DNA from: Bacteroidota bacterium | GTDB taxonomy: Bacteria; Bacteroidota; Bacteroidia; Bacteroidales; Porphyromonadaceae | Length of the DNA: 64,000 bases | Direction of reading: 5' to 3' | Assembly (NCBI GenBank): GCA_023396255.1 | Contig: JAEWWU010000019.1 | Span: forward strand, 124,001 to 188,000 | Part shown: positions 1-8,550 of the stretch, one piece after another | Layout of the letters: every line of letters begins with the position of its first letter | Position numbering within the stretch: the stretch's first letter is position 1 | Notes under the pieces: model-generated | Seen by the model: the letters and a program-made list of their open reading frames with translations, nothing else | The model's database searches: none | What the model was told of the DNA's origin: nothing | Made by a program: the position numbers and the translations under genes

Positions 1-79
1 CAGCAGGATAGAAGGTTCGTTTTACAATGTTATGGGACTTCCTATCCATCGCCTGTATCAGGAGTTGGAAGCATTCTGA
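1..79 (+). CDS. maf: Maf-family nucleotide pyrophosphatase, C-terminal end only
   Basis: An open frame enters from the left edge (first full codon at base 2) and ends at TGA 77-79. Its last 25 residues contain the runs IEGSFYNVMGLP and HRLYQEL, the typical C-terminus of Maf/YhdE proteins, in which a G-S-[FY]-[FY]-N-V-x-G-L-P segment closes the nucleotide-binding cleft. Maf proteins hydrolyse non-canonical or excess nucleoside triphosphates to monophosphates in the cytoplasm. Only about an eighth of the protein is present, so nothing can be said about its active site or start. The identification rests on this short but characteristic tail. Confidence 0.72.
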   Translation, partial: SRIEGSFYNVMGLPIHRLYQELEAF

Positions 80-543
80 ACTTATTAGAGATTCCCCCAT
101 CACAGTTTCTTCCTCGCCCTCTTGGGTTCAATACGTCTACACCTCTATGAATAGCTCCAAAAAGCGACATAGGGGATGGTAGGGGTTCGGAAGCTTTTGG
201 GCAATATTCGTTGATCGCTAAGCTGATGCAATATTCAGATCTCTGAGCCAACAACCAGTTTTTTTCCTTGCAACATCGCCAAAACTCAAATCAAACCTCT
301 CTTCTTCAGAAAAACTTTGGTGTATGGATCAAAAGTAAAAGTGTTGGTAAAAATACTGATTGAATAATTTATTGAGAGCGTATAGGTAAAATTTCCATAT
401 CGTTTTTCTGCCTTCTCCAATCAGTTTTCTGCAAACTCTGTGGTTTGCTCTTTTATTTTGAGGCACCGGTATCAACGAAAAACGAGTGTGACAAACCTTC
501 CTATCGTCTGCCACACTCGCCGTTTCTATTTGCGTCGGATTAC
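80..543. other. Intergenic region without a recognisable gene
   Basis: This 464-base spacer separates two convergent genes, the Maf tail and pepD. Short open frames exist on both strands, but none resembles a known protein or continues a neighbour. The only structure I can support is the pepD terminator hairpin at its right end. Confidence 0.5.
476..519 (-). terminator. Terminator downstream of pepD
   Basis: Bases 483-490 (CGAGTGTG) pair exactly with 512-519 (CACACTCG), and the stem continues inward with one mismatch. On the minus strand the hairpin is followed by a run of T (complement of 478-482), the layout of a Rho-independent terminator for pepD. Confidence 0.65.
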
Positions 544-2007
544 CTACTTCCTATTGGGTATATTTTTAAGAATTTCCAGCAAATGGTTCCAAAACATTCC
601 TACTGTTTTGATTTCCATTCTTTCATCGGGAGAGTGAACATCTCTCATCGTCGGACCAAAAGAAACCATATCCAAATAGGGATATTTAGATAAGAAAAGA
701 CCACATTCGAGACCGGCGTGAATTGCTTTCACGGCAGGTTCTTTGCCAAAGAGGTTTCGGTAAGTGTCCACCGCGACTTTAAGAATGGGTGAATCCGGAT
801 TGGGTGCCCAACCGGGGTAACCATCACGCTCGCTCACCTCAGCTCCTGCTTGCAAGAATACCGCAGTAACGGTATTTCCAACATCTTCTTTTAGAGATTC
901 GGTAGAGCTTCTCTGGCTGGTTTCTACATAAATTTTGTTGCCTTCCAACATCTTTATAGAAGCCAGATTGGTAGATGTCTCCACCAAACCTTCCAATGAA
1001 TGGCTCATACCCATTACTCCGTGGGGACAAGAGTACAAAGCAAGGATAAGACGACGTGTTGTGTCGGCATCTATGCAAGTAGCAGGAGTTTCCACTGATT
1101 CTAAGCTAAAGGCAACCTTGGGATCTACCTTCTTCAACTCATTGCGCACGTCTGCATCCAACTGATTGAGCCAAATACGAGCATCTTCTTTCCGTGCCAT
1201 AGGAATACCTATCACGGCTGTAGCCTCACGCGGAATGGCATTGTGCAAATTACCTCCGGCAATAGAAACCAACTTCATTTCAGGGATTTCTTTCATTACC
1301 TTGTAGATATAGCGGGTAACCAATTTGTTGGCATTACCAAGCCCCACGTGAATATCTCCGCCGCTATGTCCTCCCTTAAGGCCACTTACGGTTACCTTTA
1401 AGTAGAAATAGTTGGCAGGAGCAGCCTCTGGAGTGTAAGAAAAGGTTGCCATTGTGCCCATACCACCTGCACAACCAATAAACATTTCGCCCTCATCCTC
1501 ACTGTCTAAGTTGAGCAAGATGCGACCATCCACAAAGCCCGGCTCCAAATTCATCGCACCGGTCAATCCGGTTTCTTCATCCACAGTAAAAAGACATTCG
1601 ATAGGACCGTGTTCAATGGAGTCATCCGCCAAAACAGCCAATTCGGTGGCAACCCCTATTCCGTTGTCTGCGCCAAGGGTTGTACCGTCAGCTGTAAGCC
1701 ACTCTCCATCCACAATAGTACGAATTGGATCTGTGTCAAAATTGTGTACCGTGTCGTTGTTCTTTTCACAAACCATATCCATATGGCTTTGTAAAATAAC
1801 AGTTTCTCGGTTTTCGAATCCGGGAGTTGCCGCCTTACGGATAACGATATTACCAGCTTTGTCCTCCTTATAATCTAGATTCCTTTCCTTGGCGAAGTTT
1901 ACCAAAAAAGCGCGAATCTTTTCTTCCTTTTTAGAGGGACGCGGAATCTGAGTAATTTGATGGAAGAACCCAAAAACACTGCGGGGTTCCAATTCTGAAA
2001 TATTCAT
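544..2007 (-). CDS. pepD: Aminoacyl-histidine dipeptidase (PepD, M20 family)
   Basis: Cytosolic M20-family metallodipeptidase of 487 residues, the usual PepD length. It hydrolyses Xaa-His and other dipeptides. The frame shows the M20 zinc-site blocks in order: QSHMDMVCEK (metal-binding His and adjacent catalytic Asp), TLGADNGIG (bridging Asp), and FTVDEETGLTGA (catalytic and metal Glu). GGHSGGDIH marks the lid/dimerisation region and HAGLECG lies near the C-terminus. The frame opens 21 codons earlier, but that extension (FIINIKIHKK) is atypical, while the ATG at 2007 gives the conserved start MNISELEP. The gene is monocistronic: a terminator follows it, a -7 box lies upstream, and a dispersed repeat separates it from the next gene. 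It fits peptide catabolism together with PepO and DPP5 in this window. Confidence 0.93.
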   Translation of the reverse strand: MNISELEPRSVFGFFHQITQIPRPSKKEEKIRAFLVNFAKERNLDYKEDKAGNIVIRKAATPGFENRETVILQSHMDMVCEKNNDTVHNFDTDPIRTIVDGEWLTADGTTLGADNGIGVATELAVLADDSIEHGPIECLFTVDEETGLTGAMNLEPGFVDGRILLNLDSEDEGEMFIGCAGGMGTMATFSYTPEAAPANYFYLKVTVSGLKGGHSGGDIHVGLGNANKLVTRYIYKVMKEIPEMKLVSIAGGNLHNAIPREATAVIGIPMARKEDARIWLNQLDADVRNELKKVDPKVAFSLESVETPATCIDADTTRRLILALYSCPHGVMGMSHSLEGLVETSTNLASIKMLEGNKIYVETSQRSSTESLKEDVGNTVTAVFLQAGAEVSERDGYPGWAPNPDSPILKVAVDTYRNLFGKEPAVKAIHAGLECGLFLSKYPYLDMVSFGPTMRDVHSPDERMEIKTVGMFWNHLLEILKNIPNRK

Positions 2008-2101
2008 CTTTTTGTGTATTTTGATGTTTATGATAAATCTATAATTCTGTCGGATTAAGCATAAAGACATTGCACTTAGCCCTTTTTACCCCCGAACATC
2101 A

Positions 2102-2109
2102 CAAAGATA
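2102..2109 (-). promoter_or_regulatory. Putative -7 box for pepD
   Basis: On the minus strand this reads TATCTTTG, matching the Bacteroidetes TAnnTTTG -7 element, 95 bases before the chosen pepD start. No well-spaced TTTG -33 element is evident. Confidence 0.4.
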
Positions 2110-2372
2110 AAGTTTTCTACGGGAAAAAAGAGCCTGCAAAGTCACAAATAAGTCTAAAAAGAGATGAAAAAACTCACTCAAAGAGCAACAATATGCCGTC
2201 CCCATTCGAAGGAAAAGACGGTGGAGAGTTTGCGCGTTATCTTTTTTATTGAAATGTTCTTCCTCCGCCTCCTTTTCCCTTTTTATTACTCTTCAAACAA
2301 GGAGCAAACCTTTTGCTCCCCCTCTTGGAGCTCTTTTTGTTTCGGTTTCGAATAATGGGACAATACCACCTC

Positions 2373-2480
2373 AAATTAGTTCCCTACGAAGAAAAATTAT
2401 GTTGGACGAAAGAAAAATTATGTTGGACGAAAGAAAAATTTGCAGGGAACTATCGGAAATTAATTCCCTGCAAATTTTCC
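2373..2480 (-). repeat. Dispersed three-arm palindromic repeat, copy A
   Basis: Divergent member of the intergenic repeat family (copies B-F below). A perfect 15-base inverted pair (2435-2449 with 2464-2478, core TTGCAGGGAA/TTCCCTGCAA) lies beside a TTGGACGAAAG block that corresponds to the TTGGACGGAAT signature of the other copies. That block is tandemly duplicated as a 21-base unit (2391-2411 and 2412-2432), followed by a partial third unit. A lone arm AAATTAGTTCCCT lies at 2373-2385. The rest of the 2008-2519 spacer shows no supportable gene. Confidence 0.7.
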
Positions 2481-2519
2481 ACTTATCCAAGAGGTTATTT
2501 TATCCTCAAAAAACTAGTT

Positions 2520-5500
2520 TTAGTCACAAGGTACTCCTAAAGAAAAGACAGGACACCACGAAGAAGAGATCGCATCCTCTTCGATATCAATGTAGAGAAG
2601 AAATCCACAAACAGCACTATAACCACACCGTTGTAACAGTCTACAATAATCCGTCACCTGCTTTTTGTGCGATGAGTGTGGTGTACCCGTTTTATAATCG
2701 ATTACGACTACTTCTCCGGTTTCTTTATTTTGTTGCATACGGTCGGGGCGCAATTTTCCGACATCTCCTCCGTCTCCTCCCGGCAACAAAATAGATCGTT
2801 CATTAAAGACAATCCACCTTTTGTCATCCGTATAGAACCTTTGCACTGGAGGGCTTTGCAAAATATTGGTCAAACGGTTCTCAATCTGCTGGGCTTGAGA
2901 GGTTTCTAAACGTCCGGATAGAACCGCCATTTTCACAGCCGAAGATAGATCGTCAATCCATTGAACTCGAGACAAGATTTCGTGGATTACCTCTCCAAAA
3001 ACAATGCTCCTCTTCTCTCGATAGCTATGCAGTGGTTTAAGTTTAATTTGCAAAGAAGAGAATCCGGAGCGAGCTAAAAATTGCTCCTTCCGAAACGAGA
3101 AATTATCACCGGAGTGAGCGACCTCTTCCCTTGCTGTTATCTCTGCCGGCACCTGCCCGTAGGAAAAGGTATCGGTAACGATAAAGCCGGTTTTCGTTGT
3201 GGTTGTGGCATCGGACAGTCCCACCGTTGATTCCATCAAAAATTCGTCTCGAATCCGAAGCGTTTCGGATGAAATAGGACGAAGTATTTGGTGTGTATGC
3301 TCTTGAGATAAAAGATTATCGGTATCTCTAAATAAATGCGATATTGCCTTGTCAAATGCCTTTTGTATGGTAGGGTTATATCCTCTTGGTGGGGTCTGTG
3401 GCACCCAAATATGCAATTCCTCCTTGGCTCGAGTGCACGCCACGTAGAATGTATTGAGCCTGTCCGACAGGTTGCGACTACTTTCTTCAATATAAGAATC
3501 CACAAAAAGAGTGTTCACCACGTTTTTATCCGGATTGACAGGTATTTTGATCGAAGTATCTTTTTCTTTTGAATAGAGGGGTTTAAGCTCTTCGGGAAGA
3601 GAAAGCCAAAGGAGATCTTTTCCGTCAATGGTTTTCAAACTCATCCCAGCCACCAAAACCACCTTAAAGCCTAATCCCTTGGACTTGTGTATGGTAAGAA
3701 GCGATATAGAATTTTCTACTTTCCCCGATAGTAACAAGGCTCCGGGGTTGCGCTCCATCCACGAAAGAAAACCCTGCAAATCGGCAGTATTCTCTTTCTC
3801 AAAATCGTGCACAATGTCTAACAACGCAACCAAATAGGGCACATCTTCATCTTGGATTATCGGATTCAAAAAAGAGACAATCCTCTTAACTAAATCGTAA
3901 AGGGCGACTTGAGCCGCCATAGCTGCAAAAGAAAAGATCTGTTCGACAAAAGCTTCCGAATCCTCCCCCCAATCAGATTGAAGCGAATTACACAAAATTT
4001 GCCATTGCTCCACAGCCACAGAGGTGTAGTAATTATGAGGATGGGTGTCGGTATATTGTTCTATGGCTTTGAGAATATTTACGATCAATCTGAAGACGGA
4101 ACAGTTGAGCAGCGTGAGCAAATCCTCGGACACAAAGTTGAGTTGCTCCGCCAATTCTTCGGGTACCGTTTGACGTGCCGCCATCAATTCATTGGCAACA
4201 GCTTTTAGTTCTTTTTTACTGGGAGCCAGTATGGCTATATCTCCCGCTTTGTATCCCCGTTTCAGCAAAGACAAAACAACTTCCACCATATGGGCGGTAG
4301 CTTCCGAAAAAAGAGAAGGCACCTTTTTGGCCTCATCCGACTGCTCGCCTTCTTCCGCTTCTGTATCCAAAGAGGCATAACGATGTAAATAAACTGCCCC
4401 CGGATTTTGAAGATTTTGAGTAGGGACCAACTGACAATGATTGGTAAAAGTTTCTTGACACAACTGCCCATTCGCCCCAACCGTTGCATCCAATAACTTG
4501 GGCAAAAGAGAAAAAATGTAATTATTGAACTCTACAATGGCAGGACAGCTACGCCAATTGTACTGAAGGGTGGTTGGGCAATAGTCTTGCTTAAAGTCCA
4601 CCGCCAAACTACGTTGTAATATGGAAGGATCGCTATTGCGAAAGAGATATATACTCTGCTTGGTGTCACCTACAATCATACTCTCGTTTCCAGAGGCAAG
4701 AGCATTGTTTAGAAGCGGTACAAAATTGTCATACTGGAAGCGGCTGGTATCTTGAAATTCGTCAATCATATGGTGCTCTATATGCGCCCCCATCCGTTCG
4801 TACAAAAAGGGAACCGAATCTTTGCCTATTATGCGACGAATAATCTCTTTGGCATTGTCTATAAACATAATTTGCCGTTCTCGCTTGATTTCGTCTACAG
4901 TTTCGGACAACGAACGCAATAGTCCCATCTCAGCCAAGTGCTTTAAGCTCATCTGTAATGTTAAGAAAAAGCCATAACCGTGAGAAGAGGTAAACCAATC
5001 CATAATTTGGCAATAAAGGGAGGCCGCCATTTCGAGTTCCGGAGTTGGACTGCTCTCCTTGGAAAGAAGAGGAGACAAATCTCCGGTAAGCAGAGCAGAA
5101 CGCATATCCTGATAATTTTCTGCAGCTCTGTCTGTAAAGGGTTTTTCTCCGGTAATCCGAGACTTTTGAGACAACTTGGTATGCAATGAATAAATCGGAT
5201 TTCGACTTTTCCCTTTGAGAAAAGGCAGCAAAGAATCCCGATCTATTCGAATGAATGAGGAAGTCAATTTTCCCAAATCAGCTTCCAATACTTTAATCTC
5301 TTTGTAAATATTCTTTTCAAAATTCTGTAATTCTACCAAAGAGGGGAATGTGTCCTCGATGAAAGCCAAACGAACATCCTCCCTTAGGAGTTGTAGGGCT
5401 AAAACATTGAGACTCTGCCGAAGCCCTCCCAATGTTTTGGAGTCGCCCTCTTCCTCCTCAGTACGCTTGCTCAAGTAGTCCAATATGTACTTCTTTACCT

Positions 5501-5954
5501 GTGCATTTCGGGCAAACAGCAATCTATCCACTGCCTCGGATAGAATCAGTTCGGACGAGGTCTCTATCTTGAGAAAAGAAGGAAGCCCCAGCTCCAAGCT
5601 TAGGCTGCGAATCACATCTTGAAAAAAAGAATCAATGGTTTTTACCCGAAGTTGGGAGAAATCGAACAGAACATTTTGCAATACCCTTCCGGCGCGCTGT
5701 GTGAGGGTAGAGTCCGAAAGTTTGAGAGCTTTCTTGAGGGTTTCTCTGTAAGGAGAGGGACGTTCTTGGCAACTTAGGTCGGAGAGCTCTTTGAGGAAAC
5801 GCTCTTTCATTTCCAAAGTTGCCAAGTTTGTAAAAGTAACTGCCAATATACGGCTATAAGCCGATTCCTCCGTCAAAACAAGCCGCAAAAAAGTTTCCGT
5901 AATGGCATAGGTCTTACCGGCTCCGGCAGAGGCGGTATAAACATTTAGGCTCAT
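2520..5954 (-). CDS. addA: UvrD/Rep-type helicase with RecB-family nuclease domain (AddA-like)
   Basis: A 1,144-residue protein of the double-strand-break-processing AddA/RecB class: an ATP-driven 3'-5' helicase fused to an exonuclease. In order: Walker A ASAGAGKT near residues 8-15; Walker B/motif II DEFQDTSRFQ near 400; motif III GDTKQSIYLFR; motif V/Va TIHKSKGLGFK; motif VI FYVACTRAKEE. The C-terminal PD-(D/E)XK nuclease follows, with FGEVIHEILS, RPDRM, VVIDYKTG and KKQVTDYC (the H, D, D-Y-K and Q..Y residues expected for RecB nucleases). The open frame starts at a TTG, but ATG 5954 directly precedes the conserved LNVYTASAGAGKT segment. The usual partner AddB is not adjacent, since upstream lie a terminator and pdxA, so the complex partner must be encoded elsewhere. 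AddA is the best fit by domain order; a generic UvrD-like helicase is the alternative. Confidence 0.85.
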   Translation of the reverse strand: MSLNVYTASAGAGKTYAITETFLRLVLTEESAYSRILAVTFTNLATLEMKERFLKELSDLSCQERPSPYRETLKKALKLSDSTLTQRAGRVLQNVLFDFSQLRVKTIDSFFQDVIRSLSLELGLPSFLKIETSSELILSEAVDRLLFARNAQVKKYILDYLSKRTEEEEGDSKTLGGLRQSLNVLALQLLREDVRLAFIEDTFPSLVELQNFEKNIYKEIKVLEADLGKLTSSFIRIDRDSLLPFLKGKSRNPIYSLHTKLSQKSRITGEKPFTDRAAENYQDMRSALLTGDLSPLLSKESSPTPELEMAASLYCQIMDWFTSSHGYGFFLTLQMSLKHLAEMGLLRSLSETVDEIKRERQIMFIDNAKEIIRRIIGKDSVPFLYERMGAHIEHHMIDEFQDTSRFQYDNFVPLLNNALASGNESMIVGDTKQSIYLFRNSDPSILQRSLAVDFKQDYCPTTLQYNWRSCPAIVEFNNYIFSLLPKLLDATVGANGQLCQETFTNHCQLVPTQNLQNPGAVYLHRYASLDTEAEEGEQSDEAKKVPSLFSEATAHMVEVVLSLLKRGYKAGDIAILAPSKKELKAVANELMAARQTVPEELAEQLNFVSEDLLTLLNCSVFRLIVNILKAIEQYTDTHPHNYYTSVAVEQWQILCNSLQSDWGEDSEAFVEQIFSFAAMAAQVALYDLVKRIVSFLNPIIQDEDVPYLVALLDIVHDFEKENTADLQGFLSWMERNPGALLLSGKVENSISLLTIHKSKGLGFKVVLVAGMSLKTIDGKDLLWLSLPEELKPLYSKEKDTSIKIPVNPDKNVVNTLFVDSYIEESSRNLSDRLNTFYVACTRAKEELHIWVPQTPPRGYNPTIQKAFDKAISHLFRDTDNLLSQEHTHQILRPISSETLRIRDEFLMESTVGLSDATTTTKTGFIVTDTFSYGQVPAEITAREEVAHSGDNFSFRKEQFLARSGFSSLQIKLKPLHSYREKRSIVFGEVIHEILSRVQWIDDLSSAVKMAVLSGRLETSQAQQIENRLTNILQSPPVQRFYTDDKRWIVFNERSILLPGGDGGDVGKLRPDRMQQNKETGEVVVIDYKTGTPHSSHKKQVTDYCRLLQRCGYSAVCGFLLYIDIEEDAISSSWCPVFSLGVPCD

Positions 5955-5961
5955 AAGGCAC

Positions 5962-6008
5962 AAAAAATAAGGGAGAGCTCTGACCGATTAACTCAGCCCG
6001 TCTCTCCC
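5962..6008 (-). terminator. Terminator between pdxA and the AddA-like gene
   Basis: GGGAGAG at 5971-5977 pairs exactly with CTCTCCC at 6002-6008. On the minus strand the stem is followed by TTATTTTTTG, as in an intrinsic terminator. It suggests the helicase gene is at least partly uncoupled from pdxA. Confidence 0.55.
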
Positions 6009-6026
6009 GACTTTAGGTTTCTTTTG

Positions 6027-7139
6027 TTACAACAAATGTTCCGATTCTTCGGGCAAAGTTGCCAACTTTTCATTGTCGTTTCCACTGTCTCGGTAAATGG
6101 AACGCAGAGGATTCTTTCGGGCAACGGCGTAGCTGTTTCTATTGCGCAACACATCAATAGCTGTGTAAATGGCAGATGTCAGCGACACATAAGAGGCCTC
6201 ACCCTTGCCGACAATGTCAAATCCTGTACCGTGATCCGGAGAAGTCCGCACCTTGCTTAACCCTGCGGTTACATTGACACCGTCCGCCATAAAGAGCGTC
6301 TTAAAAGGAGCCAACCCTTGGTCGTGATACATCGCCAAAACTCCATCGTAATTGCGATACTCCTGTGCTCCGAAGAAGCCATCCGCAGGAAAAGGGCCAA
6401 AAGCGTAAATTCCTTCTTCATTGAAGAGCTTCTTAATGGCAGGGACTATGATGTCCTGTTCCTCTCGTCCCATAAGCCCGTTATCTCCAGCGTGAGGGTT
6501 AAGAGCCAAAAGGGCTATACGTGGCTTAACAACCCCAAAGTCTTGTATCAAACTTTTTTCAAAACACCGCACTTTATGCAGAAGTAGGTCTTGCGTTATC
6601 CGTGCAGCCACCTCGGATATAGCTACGTGTGTTGTAGCCAAAGCCACACGTAAGTCTGTGGCACAAAGAATCATCAGAGGTTCTTGCTCTCCGTTCAATC
6701 GATGAGCTAAATAGTCGGTGTGACCATTAAAGGGAAACAACTCCGCTGGCATAGCCGATTTATTGATCGGGCAGGTTACCAGAGCGTCTATTTTTCCCTC
6801 TCGCCAATCTTGCGTAGCTCGTTGCAAAGCATCGAAAGCGGCTTTCCCGGCACTCTGCGGGGCAACTTCACCCAGAGCAACCGTAACTTCCGGGTCGCAA
6901 CAATCCACTATATTCACTTCCGATCCTTTAGCGTCTGTGGGGGATTCTATCAAGTTCCACACCGGAACCTCCATTGCCAAGGTTTTTGCATAAAAAGCGG
7001 CTACTTTGGAAGAACCATAGATGATGGGGGTAAAGAGTTCTGTCAGAGTAGTATTGGAAAATGCTTTGAGGATAATCTCATAGCTAATACCGTTGATATC
7101 TCCGTGAGTAATTCCTATTTTATATTTCCTGTTATTCAT
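6027..7139 (-). CDS. pdxA: 4-hydroxythreonine-4-phosphate dehydrogenase
   Basis: A 370-residue NAD-dependent dehydrogenase of the DXP-dependent pyridoxal-phosphate pathway. It oxidises 4-phosphohydroxy-L-threonine and decarboxylates the product, which PdxJ then uses. Family blocks are clear: GITHGDINGISYE at the N-terminus; INKSAMP and NGHTDYLA for substrate and metal binding; CATDLRVALATTHVA; ALNPHAGDNGLMGREE; AMYHDQGLAPFK with the metal-binding His; and VRTSPDHGTGFDIVG. The length is slightly above the usual 330-350 because of a short polar tail after the last block. It starts 9 bases after the stop of the DUF4837 gene, so the two are probably co-transcribed. Cytosolic. Confidence 0.95.
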   Translation of the reverse strand: MNNRKYKIGITHGDINGISYEIILKAFSNTTLTELFTPIIYGSSKVAAFYAKTLAMEVPVWNLIESPTDAKGSEVNIVDCCDPEVTVALGEVAPQSAGKAAFDALQRATQDWREGKIDALVTCPINKSAMPAELFPFNGHTDYLAHRLNGEQEPLMILCATDLRVALATTHVAISEVAARITQDLLLHKVRCFEKSLIQDFGVVKPRIALLALNPHAGDNGLMGREEQDIIVPAIKKLFNEEGIYAFGPFPADGFFGAQEYRNYDGVLAMYHDQGLAPFKTLFMADGVNVTAGLSKVRTSPDHGTGFDIVGKGEASYVSLTSAIYTAIDVLRNRNSYAVARKNPLRSIYRDSGNDNEKLATLPEESEHLL

Positions 7140-7148
7140 AGCAAGAAG

Positions 7149-8225
7149 TTAAAGAGAGAGAGGTTCTGTTTTGGTCCACTGCATCCTTCGCAGGGGAGCC
7201 GGGTCGAATAGCTTCTGCTCTGCCGACCTAAATGTAAAGAGAGAGGACTCTAAGTTTTGCATCAAATCTCTTTTGTTTTCATTGGGATGATATACAAATC
7301 CCTCCACGAAATAGACATATTTCCTGTCCTCATCAATTCGGGCGTGTAATACAAACGGGCCTCCCATCATTTCGCCACCGGTCATCTCCCACAAGCCTCT
7401 CAACTCAAGGATAGACTCTTTGTCGTCGGCAATCGAGATATTTCTCGTATAAAGCTCATACTTGGCCGTAGTTGCATAGCTACCCTCTATGCCTCCGGGT
7501 ATGTTTTCCGCCATCACAGAATCGCGAACGGCAAGGAGATATTCACCTGTCAGCTTTCGACCATCGTAAGGCAAACGGTAAATAGTAACATCCAATCGTT
7601 TGCGGATGGCATTGTTGCTCATCCAAAGAAAATCTTTTCCCTCCTTATAACTAACTATATCTTGAGGAATGGAAATGTGCTTATTAAAAAGGCGCATTGC
7701 ACGATTATCGGCTTCGGCACTGTAAGCCTTGGCGTGTTCGGTGGCAAAGTTGAATAGTTCGCTGCGCATAAAGAGGTTTACCAAAGCTGCACCATTTTCT
7801 TCGAGGAACTTGTTCAAAGAATTCACATCCGGAGCATTGAGCATCACCACCACTTGCCCACCAGCCCAACGATCATAGGCAAACTTAACCGAGGCTTGGG
7901 TAAAACGTTCGTGATTAATTTCCACAATAAGGATGTTGCGAACAAACTGCAAAAAGCCATCGAAGTCTTGCGTAGCCACCGTCTGCACTTTCATAGAGGC
8001 TTCTTCTTGTGGCATTGCCAAAACCGGTCTTTGCAATACCCTCTTTACCGTATCTGCAACTCCATCCGATAGATACCCTTTGTCGACAACCAACAAAACA
8101 TCATAGGGCTTTCCACTAGCTCCCATCAAACCTCCTGCAGTTTGTTCTTTGCTGCAAGATGAAAACAGACCCACCACCATAAATAGCAGAAGCACCACGA
8201 CTTGCTGCAACGTGTTTCTTTTCAT
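7149..8225 (-). CDS. DUF4837-family lipoprotein
   Basis: A 358-residue predicted lipoprotein. The ATG at 8225 gives a short basic n-region, a hydrophobic core VVVLLLFMVVGLF and the lipobox residues SSC, so the mature protein starts at Cys about 24. The mature part (GKPYDVLLVVDKGYLSDG..., then WAGGQVVVMLNAPD and HARIDEDRKYVYFVEGFVYHP) matches the Bacteroidetes family known as DUF4837, as I recall it. No biochemical function is established to my knowledge. It heads a transcription unit with pdxA and has a TATCTTTG -7 box upstream. An upstream in-frame ATG at 8237 is possible but would spoil the signal peptide n-region. Confidence 0.75.
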   Translation of the reverse strand: MKRNTLQQVVVLLLFMVVGLFSSCSKEQTAGGLMGASGKPYDVLLVVDKGYLSDGVADTVKRVLQRPVLAMPQEEASMKVQTVATQDFDGFLQFVRNILIVEINHERFTQASVKFAYDRWAGGQVVVMLNAPDVNSLNKFLEENGAALVNLFMRSELFNFATEHAKAYSAEADNRAMRLFNKHISIPQDIVSYKEGKDFLWMSNNAIRKRLDVTIYRLPYDGRKLTGEYLLAVRDSVMAENIPGGIEGSYATTAKYELYTRNISIADDKESILELRGLWEMTGGEMMGGPFVLHARIDEDRKYVYFVEGFVYHPNENKRDLMQNLESSLFTFRSAEQKLFDPAPLRRMQWTKTEPLSL

Positions 8226-8294
8226 AACTCTCTGCATTAACTGTTACATAAACTTACGAACGTCCCTTCGGTAGAAATATCTCCGAACAAAGGT

Positions 8295-8302
8295 CAAAGA
8301 TA
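8295..8302 (-). promoter_or_regulatory. Putative -7 box for the DUF4837-pdxA unit
   Basis: The minus strand reads TATCTTTG (TAnnTTTG consensus) 70 bases before the DUF4837 start. It lies in the 325-base divergent spacer 8226-8550, which holds no gene. Confidence 0.45.
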
Positions 8303-8492
8303 ACTAATTTGTTGCTCTATGCACAACTCTGTAAAAGTGGATAAAGAATAAAATCTTATCTGAGAAACCTCCATTTCGCAGAATATGCCATAGGGCAAGG
8401 GACAGATACGACTCCCAACACATAGCAAAGTCTCCCTCTTTTTAGATTCTTTTCTTCCAAAACAACAAATTATACCCTTTGAAATTTAATAT

Positions 8493-8500
8493 TACCTTTG
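8493..8500 (+). promoter_or_regulatory. Putative -7 box for the LRR protein at 8551
   Basis: TACCTTTG, a perfect TAnnTTTG match, 50 bases before the ATG. A TTTG at 8478-8481 is too close to serve as a standard -33 element. Confidence 0.5.
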
Positions 8501-8550
8501 CTTTCAACAATGAATAGGTATCACCAATCAATACATATAAAAAATCAAAA

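Noticed and set aside
42..254. 70-codon minus-strand frame next to the Maf tail
   Set aside because: It overlaps the Maf coding end in antisense and has no recognisable domain.
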